NCBI RefSeq assembly: GCF_030324495.1
Contig: NZ_JACAGN010000001.1
Span: forward strand, 505,838-569,837
Reading direction: 5' to 3'
Source of the DNA: Myroides sp. 1354
GTDB lineage: Bacteria; Bacteroidota; Bacteroidia; Flavobacteriales; Flavobacteriaceae
Length of the DNA: 64,000 bases
A model generated the notes under the pieces. The model was not told the origin of the DNA and ran no database searches. It worked only from the letters and a program-made list of their open reading frames with translations. Made by a program: the position numbers and the translations under genes. This document shows positions 41,291 through 49,558 of the stretch, piece after piece (positions within the stretch are counted from its first letter, which is position 1; every line of letters begins with the position of its first letter).

Positions 41291-42418
41291 ATGAAATATT
41301 ACATTATTGCAGGAGAAGCGTCTGGTGATTTACACGGCGCTAATCTGATGAAAGCGATTTATGCCAAAGACCCTCATGCAGAAATGCGTTTTTGGGGAGG
41401 CGATTTAATGCAAAAAGCAGGAGGGACTCTCGTTAAACACTATAAAGATTTAGCATTTATGGGGTTTGTCGAAGTCGTACAGAATTTGCGCACCATCCTC
41501 AAAAATATTTCTTTTTGTAAAAAAGACATTGCCGCTTTTGCGCCTGATGTTTTAATCTTCATTGATTACCCTGGATTTAATATGCGTATTGCACAATGGG
41601 CCAAACAACATCAAATTCCAACACATTATTATATTTCCCCTCAAATTTGGGCGTGGAAAGAAAATCGAATCAAAGCAATCAAACGCGATGTAGATTATAT
41701 GTATGTGATCTTGCCTTTTGAAAAAGATTTTTACGAAAAGAAACATCATTATCCTGTTACTTTTGTCGGACATCCTCTAATTGATGAAATTGAAGCATTT
41801 CGCAGTCGTGAAAAGGTAGATTTTCGCCAAAAATACCAGTTGGATGAACGACCTATTATTGCGTTATTACCAGGGAGTCGAAAACAAGAAATCACACGAC
41901 TGTTAGGTGAAATGCTTTCGGTAGTACAGAATCATCCAGAATATCAATTTGTTATTGCTGGTGCTCCTGGCCAAGAACCTGCGTTCTACGAGCAATTTTT
42001 AAAAGGACAGAACATCTCTTTTATTACCAATGATACCTATGCTTTATTAGATGTCGCTTATGCTGCTTTAGTCACGTCCGGAACAGCTACTTTAGAAACA
42101 GCTCTGTTCAAAGTACCTCAGGTGGTCTTGTATAAAGGCAATACCATTTCTTATGAAATTGCCAAGCGAATTATTACATTGAAGTACATTTCTCTCGTTA
42201 ATTTAATCATGGATCAAGAGGTCGTTGTAGAATTGATTCAACATGATTGTAATGCAAAAAGAATCGCTTTAGAATTTGAAAAAATAGTGAAAAGTGAAAA
42301 AAGAGACAGAATTTTGTTGGATTATGAAAAATTAATTCATAATTTAGGCGGTCGAGGAGCTAGTGATTTAGCTGCGAATGAAATAATTAAAAATTCTAAT
42401 TTAGGATTGACCATGTAA
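41291..42418 (+). CDS. lpxB: Lipid-A-disaccharide synthase
   Basis: Cytosolic-face glycosyltransferase of 375 residues that condenses UDP-2,3-diacylglucosamine with lipid X to form the lipid A disaccharide. The N-terminal YIIAGEASGDLHGA, the middle YYISPQIWAWKENRIKAIKRDVDYMYVILPFE and the C-terminal ALVTSGTATLETALFKVPQVVLYK match LpxB throughout. The length is normal. Other lpx genes are not adjacent, so this gene is outside the main lpx cluster. Confidence 0.95.
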   Translation: MKYYIIAGEASGDLHGANLMKAIYAKDPHAEMRFWGGDLMQKAGGTLVKHYKDLAFMGFVEVVQNLRTILKNISFCKKDIAAFAPDVLIFIDYPGFNMRIAQWAKQHQIPTHYYISPQIWAWKENRIKAIKRDVDYMYVILPFEKDFYEKKHHYPVTFVGHPLIDEIEAFRSREKVDFRQKYQLDERPIIALLPGSRKQEITRLLGEMLSVVQNHPEYQFVIAGAPGQEPAFYEQFLKGQNISFITNDTYALLDVAYAALVTSGTATLETALFKVPQVVLYKGNTISYEIAKRIITLKYISLVNLIMDQEVVVELIQHDCNAKRIALEFEKIVKSEKRDRILLDYEKLIHNLGGRGASDLAANEIIKNSNLGLTM

Positions 42419-42434
42419 AAACCCCTTTTTTGCT

Positions 42435-43040
42435 ATGAAAAATAAAACAATACTTTCCACTATTTTATTCGGTTTGAGCCTGTTGTGCTCAAGTCATACA
42501 CAAGCTGCAAATGCAGAAGTCGAGAACCCAGGTAAAAAGAAAGAAACGCTTGTTTTAAAGGAAAGCAAAAAAATGGATGATGCGATTCGAAATGAATTAG
42601 ATGCATTATTGGAAGAAATGAGCACAACAAAAAATGTGAGTGAAGAAGTTTCTGATCTTGTATTGAGTGCCGCTTTTGATTTTGAAGGTGTTCGCTATCG
42701 CTTCGGTGGGACAACACGCAGTGGGATGGATTGCTCTGGATTAGTGATGAATGCCTTTAATGATACGTCTATTAATTTACCTCGAAATTCAAGTGCCATG
42801 GCTCAGGTAGGAGATAAGGTCTCTAAAAATGAAGCTCAGAAAGGCGACCTGATTTTTTTCCGTACGGGAAGAGGAAGTCGAATTAGCCATGTGGGAATTA
42901 TTACAGAGGTGATTGACGATGAAATTAAGTTTATTCACTCTTCTACAACTAAAGGAGTTATTGTTTCTTCAACGAAAGAAGATTATTATAAAAGAAGATT
43001 TGTTCAAATAAACAGAGTTTTAGCTGAGCAAGATATTTAA
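42435..43040 (+). CDS. NlpC/P60 (C40) cell-wall peptidase
   Basis: Exported peptidase of 201 residues with a signal peptide ending around HTQAAN. The NlpC/P60 domain carries the catalytic Cys in YRFGGTTRSGMDCSGLV, His in SRISHVGIITE and the third residue in FIHSSTTKGV. It should cut the D-Glu-diaminopimelate bond in peptidoglycan. There is no extra cell-wall-binding domain. It follows lpxB by 16 bases in the same direction. Its stop codon lies inside the small hairpin TTAAATC-AAAA-GATTTAA (43037-43054). Confidence 0.9.
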   Translation: MKNKTILSTILFGLSLLCSSHTQAANAEVENPGKKKETLVLKESKKMDDAIRNELDALLEEMSTTKNVSEEVSDLVLSAAFDFEGVRYRFGGTTRSGMDCSGLVMNAFNDTSINLPRNSSAMAQVGDKVSKNEAQKGDLIFFRTGRGSRISHVGIITEVIDDEIKFIHSSTTKGVIVSSTKEDYYKRRFVQINRVLAEQDI

Positions 43041-43064
43041 ATCAAAAGATTTAATCAAATGTGG

Positions 43065-43109
43065 AGAGAATTTTGATGTACTCAGGTAATGAGTCCATTA
43101 AAATTCTCT
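43065..43109 (+). promoter_or_regulatory. Long hairpin over the comEC start codon
   Basis: AGAGAATTTT-GATG-T-ACTC pairs with GAGT-C-CATT-AAAATTCTCT over 19 positions with one G-U and one mismatch. The 7-base loop is AGGTAAT. The comEC ATG (43089-43091) starts in this loop, and its G is the first base of the right arm. In the mRNA the ribosome-binding region and start codon would be locked in one stable stem. This is seen directly in the sequence; its effect is inferred. Confidence 0.75.
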
Positions 43110-45089
43110 TTTTTGTTTTATGCTACTGCGGTAGCTGGTGGTATTCTGGCTAAAGATTATTGTAATCTTATAGCCATGGAGTTTCTTTTTCTCGCGCTGT
43201 TGGGGGTACTTGTATTTGCTGCATATACGAAGAAGTATTGGCTGTTTCACCCTCTTGTATTTTATGTAACAGCTGTCATTTTCTATTTGTTGTGTTTTAT
43301 CTTGGGATTTTTGTCGATTCATTGGGTCGATTGGAAAGATAATCAATCTAACTATACTCATCCTGTTGTTTATCAACAGCCGTATCAAGTAAATTTCCGC
43401 CTTGTTCAAGAGCAAATGATCAAAGGAGGGAAGATGCAGTATTTTGTTGAAATTGAAGGGATAGATGGTAGACAAACACAAGGGCAAGCGTTGTTGTTGT
43501 CTGCTGATTCTTTAGGGCAAATTGGGGATAGGTTTACAGGTATTGGCTCTTTTCATCCCTTTTCTACAGCTGTTAATCCTGGACAGTTTGATTATCGGGC
43601 GTATATGCTAAATAAACAGGTGTATTTGAGACTCACACTTAGACAATCGATTTATGTAAGCACCAAGCAAAGTCTATACACTGAGTTGATGTCCGTAAGG
43701 CGGATATTGCAAGAGCAACTACACAAAAATAAAAAATTGTCTCCTTCAAGTAAAGCGCTATTAAGTGCTTTGTTGTTGGGGAATCGAAGTCAGCTCGACG
43801 AACAGACAACTGCCACTTTTCAACGGTTGGGCTTGATGCATATCTTGGCTATTTCGGGGTTACATATTGGTCTGATTACTGTATTTGTATCCAAAGTATT
43901 GTCTTTTTTAAATGGGAGACAGCGCTCATTTATTCTACTCTTATTTTTATGGAGTTTTGCTTGTATGGCTGGATTTTCTCCTTCTGTATTTCGAACTGTA
44001 TTGCTGTTTAGTCTTGTTGTCTTTGCTCAATCTGTTAGAAGTAAACAACCGACAAGGGAGAGTATTGGTTTGGCTCTTTTTCTGAGTTTGTTGTTTAAGC
44101 CTTATTGGCTTTTTGATGTGGGTTTTCAATTGAGTTACGTGGCTGTACTTGGTATTGTGTGGTTGATGCCGCTATTCAAAAATAAATACACATCCTCGCG
44201 TATTGTTAACTATTTTTTGAGTTTGTGCTATGTTTCTTTTGTTGCCCAACTCTGTGTTTTACCCCTGCAATTGTATTATTTTCATTCGTTTTCTTGGACT
44301 TTTATCGGGAGTAATCTAGTTGTCATTCCTTTGATTACCCTTTTGTTGTTGGTTGGATTTTGTTTGTTGTGTATCGGTTGGCTAGCAGAATCAATGGCCG
44401 CTTTTTTAGGGGTACTATTGGACGGAGTGGTCCATTGTATTTTTGTGGTTCTTCGTGGGTTGGATGGGGTGAATTTGTACGCTTTGACCTTGTATACGAG
44501 CAAGGAAACCTTATGGGGTATGATCGTGGTTGGCTTGGGAATGGGAACGTTATTATTTAAACCAAGGTTAAAGCAGATTGCTTATTTCTGTGTTCTAGTG
44601 TTAATTACCTCGTTAAGTTGTTTTCAATTGACTTATCAAAAGCAAAACCGAGATGAATTTGTTATTGCTGTTGTACCTAAATCTTTGCCTTTGTTTTTGC
44701 AGTATGTGGATCAACAATTGTTTGTTTTTGGACAAGAAGAACAGACAAAAAGCATTGTAGAAGGATACAAGAAAAAATATGCTATTCACCAGGGAATTTA
44801 TAAACCTAGAACAGTCGCCTACCAAGTAGATGCTGAGCATAAGTTATTGGTATTGTCGAAAGAAATGCCTTTTTACGAGCTACAAACGCGTTTTGAGTTG
44901 ATTTACTTGAGTGAAAATGTTCAGGTGAACATGGATCGCGTTCTCGCCTTACATCAGCCGAAAATGGTCATTATCGGTCAGGCAATGAGTCAGTGGCATA
45001 AAGCAAAAGTGATTCAAAGTTGCCTTAAAAAAAATATCCCTTTTCACGATATGCGTGAAAAGGGATATTGGTCTTCTCAATTTTTATGA
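43089..45089 (+). CDS. comEC: ComEC/Rec2 family DNA uptake channel
   Basis: Integral membrane protein of 666 residues. An N-terminal membrane part is followed by an OB-like DUF4131 region (about 80-180: SLGQIGDRFTGIGSFHPF, NPGQFDYRAYM) and the competence domain with LSALLLGNRSQLDEQTTATFQRLGLMHILAISGLHIGL, then helices as in ComEC. The C-terminal beta-lactamase-like domain is missing; only about 130 residues follow the last helix, as in other Bacteroidota. ComEC conducts single-stranded DNA into the cytoplasm during natural transformation. Its start is buried in a long hairpin and its last codons contain a minus-strand terminator. Confidence 0.88.
   Translation: MSPLKFSFLFYATAVAGGILAKDYCNLIAMEFLFLALLGVLVFAAYTKKYWLFHPLVFYVTAVIFYLLCFILGFLSIHWVDWKDNQSNYTHPVVYQQPYQVNFRLVQEQMIKGGKMQYFVEIEGIDGRQTQGQALLLSADSLGQIGDRFTGIGSFHPFSTAVNPGQFDYRAYMLNKQVYLRLTLRQSIYVSTKQSLYTELMSVRRILQEQLHKNKKLSPSSKALLSALLLGNRSQLDEQTTATFQRLGLMHILAISGLHIGLITVFVSKVLSFLNGRQRSFILLLFLWSFACMAGFSPSVFRTVLLFSLVVFAQSVRSKQPTRESIGLALFLSLLFKPYWLFDVGFQLSYVAVLGIVWLMPLFKNKYTSSRIVNYFLSLCYVSFVAQLCVLPLQLYYFHSFSWTFIGSNLVVIPLITLLLLVGFCLLCIGWLAESMAAFLGVLLDGVVHCIFVVLRGLDGVNLYALTLYTSKETLWGMIVVGLGMGTLLFKPRLKQIAYFCVLVLITSLSCFQLTYQKQNRDEFVIAVVPKSLPLFLQYVDQQLFVFGQEEQTKSIVEGYKKKYAIHQGIYKPRTVAYQVDAEHKLLVLSKEMPFYELQTRFELIYLSENVQVNMDRVLALHQPKMVIIGQAMSQWHKAKVIQSCLKKNIPFHDMREKGYWSSQFL
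45025..45069 (-). terminator. Terminator of the POT-POT-thioredoxin operon inside comEC
   Basis: A perfect 16-base inverted repeat (left arm 45033-45048, right arm 45054-45069, loop ATATG), followed on the minus strand by eight T. It lies 23 bases after the thioredoxin stop, entirely within the last codons of the opposite gene comEC. Confidence 0.92.
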
Positions 45090-45091
45090 GA

Positions 45092-45544
45092 TTATATTTT
45101 ACTCAACAACTGAACGGGCGTATGATAACCGACAATCGATTGATCTAAGTTTCCTTTTTTATCCAAGATTACCATCGTTGGGTAACCAGGTACACGTAAG
45201 AATAAAGTTAATTCATGCGTTGCATTTCTTCCTTTTCTATTTGCATCATAGTTCGGGTTGCTGTATTTCTTACCGTTATAAGTAACCGTTTCATTTCCTT
45301 CCGCATTGAATTTTACAGCATAATAATTTTTCGTTACATACTCTGCAAATTTTGCATCACTAAATGTATTACTATCTAACATTTTACAAGGTCCACACCA
45401 ATCCGTATAGACATCCATAAAAATAGGTTTTGGATCTTTCTTTTGTGCCGCTAAAGCGTCATTTAAAGTCATCCACTTGATTTCTTGTGCTTGTGTTGTT
45501 AATCCAACCAAAATCAAGGCAAATAAGAATGCGATTTTTTTCAT
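45092..45544 (-). CDS. Periplasmic thioredoxin-family protein
   Basis: Exported protein of 150 residues. A signal peptide (LILVGLTTQA) is followed by a thioredoxin fold with WCGPC in VYTDWCGPCKMLDSN and the cis-proline segment VPGYPTMVILD. The extended segment between them (VKFNAEGNETV, GRNATHELTLF) resembles the DUF255/thioredoxin_7 type. It is periplasmic and probably helps disulfide handling. It is the last gene of the operon led by the POT transporters; the gap to the next one is 18 bases. Confidence 0.85.
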   Translation of the reverse strand: MKKIAFLFALILVGLTTQAQEIKWMTLNDALAAQKKDPKPIFMDVYTDWCGPCKMLDSNTFSDAKFAEYVTKNYYAVKFNAEGNETVTYNGKKYSNPNYDANRKGRNATHELTLFLRVPGYPTMVILDKKGNLDQSIVGYHTPVQLLSKI

Positions 45545-45562
45545 CTGTAATTAAGTTTGTTT

Positions 45563-47671
45563 TTATTTAACACCGTGCATTAAACGTTTCATCATTGGAT
45601 TTAGTGCAATGACTAAAATACCGGCAACAATCGGAACAATCGTGAAGATTAAGAAAAATCCTGATAAAGAGTATTTTTCTGTAATATTTTCAATTTGACC
45701 TCCCAATTTAGCAGCTAGATTATTACCAATAGCAATAGCCAAATACCACATACCAAACATAAAAGCAATCATTCTCGCAGGTACTAACTTAGAAACGTAA
45801 GAAAGTCCCACCGGTGAAGAGAATAACTCCCCTAAGGTATGAAATAAATAGGCAAAAACAAGCCACATCATCGAAACTCTATTGCCTTCCGTAATTCCGT
45901 GTGCACCATAAGCTAATACACCAAATCCTAAGGCCATAATGATTAATCCTAATCCGTATTTAATTGAAGCGGGTGGATTGTATTTTGAATCCCATAATTT
46001 AGAAACTAGAGAAGCAAAGGCAATAATGAAGAAGGAGTTCAAGATGGAAAACCAAGAAGCGGTAATTTCTACCTGATTGTCTTTAATTTCTTTAATTTCT
46101 GCCTGAACAATATGAGGCGTTTTATCTTTTGCTCCATACTCAGCGACTAGTTTCGTTTCTATTTCTTCAGTTAAGATATGATAAGTACCTAGTTCTTCAT
46201 AAATCTTAATGGTAGAACCAATTTCATATTCTCCTCTATTGGAAATAATGGTGTTTTTTTCTACGATTTTATCTCCGTCTTTCGCTTGAAAAGCGATGGA
46301 AATAGGCTGATAATGATAGACTTGGTTTTTGTTTTCGTCTAGTTTCGCCGTTCCATCTTCGTTTACAACTGGAGTTTCAACCGTTTGGAAGTGTACTTGA
46401 TACGCATGTGAAGACCAGTCTCTATCTAACATCCAAACAACAGCTCCCCAAACACCTAAGAAGGTAAGTCCTAAGATAATATTGGAAATTAAGGCTTTTT
46501 TATACGTTCTCTTTGCTAGGATAATCAATACCCATGAAATTAAAGCCAAAGGAATAATTGTCAATAGCGTATTGAATATTTTAAACAATAAAGCGCTATC
46601 CCCAGAAAGTACACGTTGTGTATTATCACGAGCGAAAATAACCAAAGACGTTGCTCCTTGCTCAAAACTCATCCAAAAGAAGATGGTAAAGAATGCAAAG
46701 ATAATTACGGCAATCATACGGTGACGTACTACTTTTGCGTAACGAGCAATACGCCAAATTACTAAGGCTAAGAATACGATTAAACCGAAAGCAATACCAA
46801 CAGTTGAACCATCTTGACCGAGAATTGTTTTAGGGAATAAGTTAATGCCTCCTACAATGCGGAATACATCATCAAAGGCGTACATTAATCCAATAACGGT
46901 AGTAATCGCAATTAAAATATAGTCAATGGTTGTAAAAGGATTTCGCTTTAAGGAATCTCTTTCTTCCGGAGTCATATTAGTTGTATCTACAACCTCTTCT
47001 TTGTCGCTTCTTACTTCTTTTGAAGGTACATCTCCAATAGCGCCAAAAATTGGTTTAGCTAACCAGAATTGAAGGGTTCCCAATAACATGAAAATTCCCG
47101 CTAATCCGAATCCCCAATGCCATCCCACGCGTTCTCCTAGGTAACCGCAAAGCATCATTCCGAAGAAAGCTCCTGCGTTTACTCCCATATAGAAAATCGT
47201 ATAAGCTCCGTCTTTTTTCTCTGGAAAGGACTTGTACATTTCCGATAGAATTGAAGTCATATTCGGTTTGAAAAATCCAGTTCCAATCACTAAACACGCT
47301 AATCCAATGTACATGAAAGTTTCTCCCTCTAGTGCCATAGCGGCGTGTCCTAAGGTCATAATCAATGAACCTATAACTACGGCCCAGCGATATCCAATGT
47401 ATTTGTCTGCTAGAATACCCCCGAAAATTGGTGTGATATACAATAGCATCGCATACGTAGCAAACAAGGCTCCTGCATCCTCTACGCTCCAACCCCAACC
47501 GGTGTTGATTCCAATCACGGACATGGTTAAGAATTGAATTAATAAAACTCTCATTCCATAGAAAGAGAATCGCTCCCACATTTCTGTGAAGAATAACACA
47601 AATAAACCAGCCGGATGCCCAAGCACCTTGGTGTCGAAAAAGTTTGGCTGCGAACTCGAGTTTGTCTGCAT
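45563..47671 (-). CDS. POT family peptide transporter with PepT1-like extra domain
   Basis: Proton-coupled oligopeptide transporter of 702 residues. E30xxE33R34 (TEMWERFSFYGMR) is the proton-coupling motif of the family, with GTGFFKPNMTSILSEMY in TM4 and SWFSILNSFFIIAFASL as TM10. An insert of about 115 residues sits between TM9 (about 390-412) and TM10 (about 537): it reads as beta-rich (VHFQTVETPVVNED, YHYQPISIAFQAKDG, GTYHILTEEIE). The 590-residue paralogue at 51124 lacks it. By topology the insert faces the periplasm. In animals PepT1 and PepT2 have an extracellular domain at this same place. Imports di/tripeptides; second gene of its operon. Confidence 0.85.
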   Translation of the reverse strand: MQTNSSSQPNFFDTKVLGHPAGLFVLFFTEMWERFSFYGMRVLLIQFLTMSVIGINTGWGWSVEDAGALFATYAMLLYITPIFGGILADKYIGYRWAVVIGSLIMTLGHAAMALEGETFMYIGLACLVIGTGFFKPNMTSILSEMYKSFPEKKDGAYTIFYMGVNAGAFFGMMLCGYLGERVGWHWGFGLAGIFMLLGTLQFWLAKPIFGAIGDVPSKEVRSDKEEVVDTTNMTPEERDSLKRNPFTTIDYILIAITTVIGLMYAFDDVFRIVGGINLFPKTILGQDGSTVGIAFGLIVFLALVIWRIARYAKVVRHRMIAVIIFAFFTIFFWMSFEQGATSLVIFARDNTQRVLSGDSALLFKIFNTLLTIIPLALISWVLIILAKRTYKKALISNIILGLTFLGVWGAVVWMLDRDWSSHAYQVHFQTVETPVVNEDGTAKLDENKNQVYHYQPISIAFQAKDGDKIVEKNTIISNRGEYEIGSTIKIYEELGTYHILTEEIETKLVAEYGAKDKTPHIVQAEIKEIKDNQVEITASWFSILNSFFIIAFASLVSKLWDSKYNPPASIKYGLGLIIMALGFGVLAYGAHGITEGNRVSMMWLVFAYLFHTLGELFSSPVGLSYVSKLVPARMIAFMFGMWYLAIAIGNNLAAKLGGQIENITEKYSLSGFFLIFTIVPIVAGILVIALNPMMKRLMHGVK

Positions 47672-47772
47672 AATGTATTGTTTTTAAAATTGGTTGAGAA
47701 AGATAACTATTTTTATTTAGTTTAAACCGTTATTTTTTTCGTTCTCAATAATTTTAATATAAAAACAAAGAA

Positions 47773-49407
47773 TTATTTCTTGTTTTCAATCGGTTTGATA
47801 ATCAATCTGTCATAAATCATTAAGGTTACCACAGAGAAAATACCAATGGCAACAATAACGTACCAAATTTTGTTTGGATTGTAAGTATTCCAAAGCATAT
47901 CTACCATTTCCCAGTGAGACATACCTAACTTTTGTTCGGCTAAAGTGAAGTATTCGTTTTTAGAGAAAGGGAAGTGAATCTGGCTAATATCAATAGCTTT
48001 CGTTGCGGCAAAATCTTTAAAAGATTGTATTACCGTAGGCCAATCTATCGTTTCAGCTTTAAGGTTAAATTGCTTTTCAAAAGCGGAAATTGACATATTT
48101 AAGGTCTTAGCTCCTTGTTCTATGAATTGTTCGTGACTAACTACTTCAGGCATTGGAACATTGCGTGTAGCCATTTCTGTTTTTAATAAAGATAGTTTAT
48201 CAGACCACGATTGGTATAAGTTTCCTGAGATATAATCTGTAACAAAGTAACTCGCTGCTACAGGTAAGAAATAGGTTCCTTGATAAAGACCATCTTTTCC
48301 TTTCGGAGTAATCAAGGAAATAAAAGAAGATACTGTCGGACTCGACATCATTTCTCCAATAGAGAAGATCATCGTTCCTAAAATCGTAAATAAAGGATTA
48401 TGCGTATAAAAAGTAAGTCCTACCCCAATACTTGCGATAAGTGCTCCTCTGATCACGGCATTGATATGTCGCATTTTAGTTACGAAATAAGAAATAGTTA
48501 CCTGGCAGATGATGATCATAAAAGAATCAATGTTTGTAAACCACTCGGGTTTTACTTGACCATCTTGGGTTAGTAACGTTCCTAAGAAGGGTACGTTTTC
48601 ATTGATCCACTCGCTTAATACAGCAGAGTTAACCCAATCTTCGATAAAGTTTGGCAAGGTATTGAACAATTGATTAAACATGGTCCAGAAACCAATCATT
48701 AACACTAAAAGAATACCTAAACGAACGTCTTTTAACGCTTCAAAAATGCCTAGTACAGAGTCTTTAATAGCTTTTCCAATGGAGTCTTTCGGTTTTTCTA
48801 CTTTTGATTCTTTATAGAAAAATAGCACAACAACTAAGTTGATGGCAATTACGACAGCTGCTTGAATGAAGATGATGTTCCATCCGTAGGTAGTACGCAA
48901 TCCCGATGACATAGCAGGGCCAATAAAACCTCCGATATTCACCATCATATAGAAGATACCAAAACCCAAAGTTCCTGTAGATTCATCTGTGTTACTTGCA
49001 ATAATGGCTGATGCTACGGGTTTAAAGAAAGCTGCTCCTACTGCAACTAATAAAAACGCTGCATATACATTGGAGAATGCAGTTACTTCCCCTAAAAGGT
49101 AATAACCGGCAATCATGATGATAAAGGAAATAATCAAGGAGATTTTATAACCAATACGGTCAGCGATAACGCCAAAAAACAAAGGCAAGAAGTATAAGAT
49201 ACCTACTACACCACCCATGATACTTCCTTTTTGAACGTGGTCAAAACCCAAACCTCCCGCGTCAGTTGAACCAACTAAGTATAATCCTAAAAGGGTGTAA
49301 ATTCCGTACCATGCCCAACGTTCCATGAGTTCCATGAAACTGGCAATCCAGAAATTTTTATTGAACGATTTTAACGTCTGTCCAAAGGTTTTATTGTTTT
49401 GTGACAT
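47773..49407 (-). CDS. POT/PTR family transporter, diverged member
   Basis: Membrane protein of 544 residues with about 12-14 helices. E26xxE29R30 appears as ELMERWAWYG, with Trp and Ala where the others have Phe and Ser. FFKPVASAIIASNTDESTGTLGFGIFYMMVN matches TM4-5 of the family. The C-terminal part has a long cytoplasmic or periplasmic loop (VPMPEVVSHEQFIEQGAKTLN to LDIS-like) before a last helix. It is the most distant of the four copies and may carry a different peptide or other substrate. First gene of the operon that ends with the thioredoxin. Confidence 0.8.
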   Translation of the reverse strand: MSQNNKTFGQTLKSFNKNFWIASFMELMERWAWYGIYTLLGLYLVGSTDAGGLGFDHVQKGSIMGGVVGILYFLPLFFGVIADRIGYKISLIISFIIMIAGYYLLGEVTAFSNVYAAFLLVAVGAAFFKPVASAIIASNTDESTGTLGFGIFYMMVNIGGFIGPAMSSGLRTTYGWNIIFIQAAVVIAINLVVVLFFYKESKVEKPKDSIGKAIKDSVLGIFEALKDVRLGILLVLMIGFWTMFNQLFNTLPNFIEDWVNSAVLSEWINENVPFLGTLLTQDGQVKPEWFTNIDSFMIIICQVTISYFVTKMRHINAVIRGALIASIGVGLTFYTHNPLFTILGTMIFSIGEMMSSPTVSSFISLITPKGKDGLYQGTYFLPVAASYFVTDYISGNLYQSWSDKLSLLKTEMATRNVPMPEVVSHEQFIEQGAKTLNMSISAFEKQFNLKAETIDWPTVIQSFKDFAATKAIDISQIHFPFSKNEYFTLAEQKLGMSHWEMVDMLWNTYNPNKIWYVIVAIGIFSVVTLMIYDRLIIKPIENKK

Positions 49408-49496
49408 GATAATAAAAGGTTGTTAAAATTAAGGAGTGTAATTTAATTCCTATATTCTATATAGCAATGGATTCGGTGTTAAAAAAAACGGTTGAA

Positions 49497-49527
49497 AAAA
49501 GAAAAAGCGACCAATTGGCCGCTTTTG
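49497..49527 (-). terminator. Terminator of the DPP-POT-POT operon
   Basis: GCGGCCA pairs with TGGTCGC around AT; on the minus strand two T-rich blocks follow. It separates the two transporter operons. Confidence 0.75.
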
Positions 49528-49558
49528 TCTTGTATGTTATAGAATAGGTGTCGTATAA

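Noticed and set aside
47055..47579. Minus-strand frame of 174 codons inside the 702-residue POT gene
   Set aside because: A shadow in another frame of the POT coding sequence; Arg- and Gly-rich without domain features.
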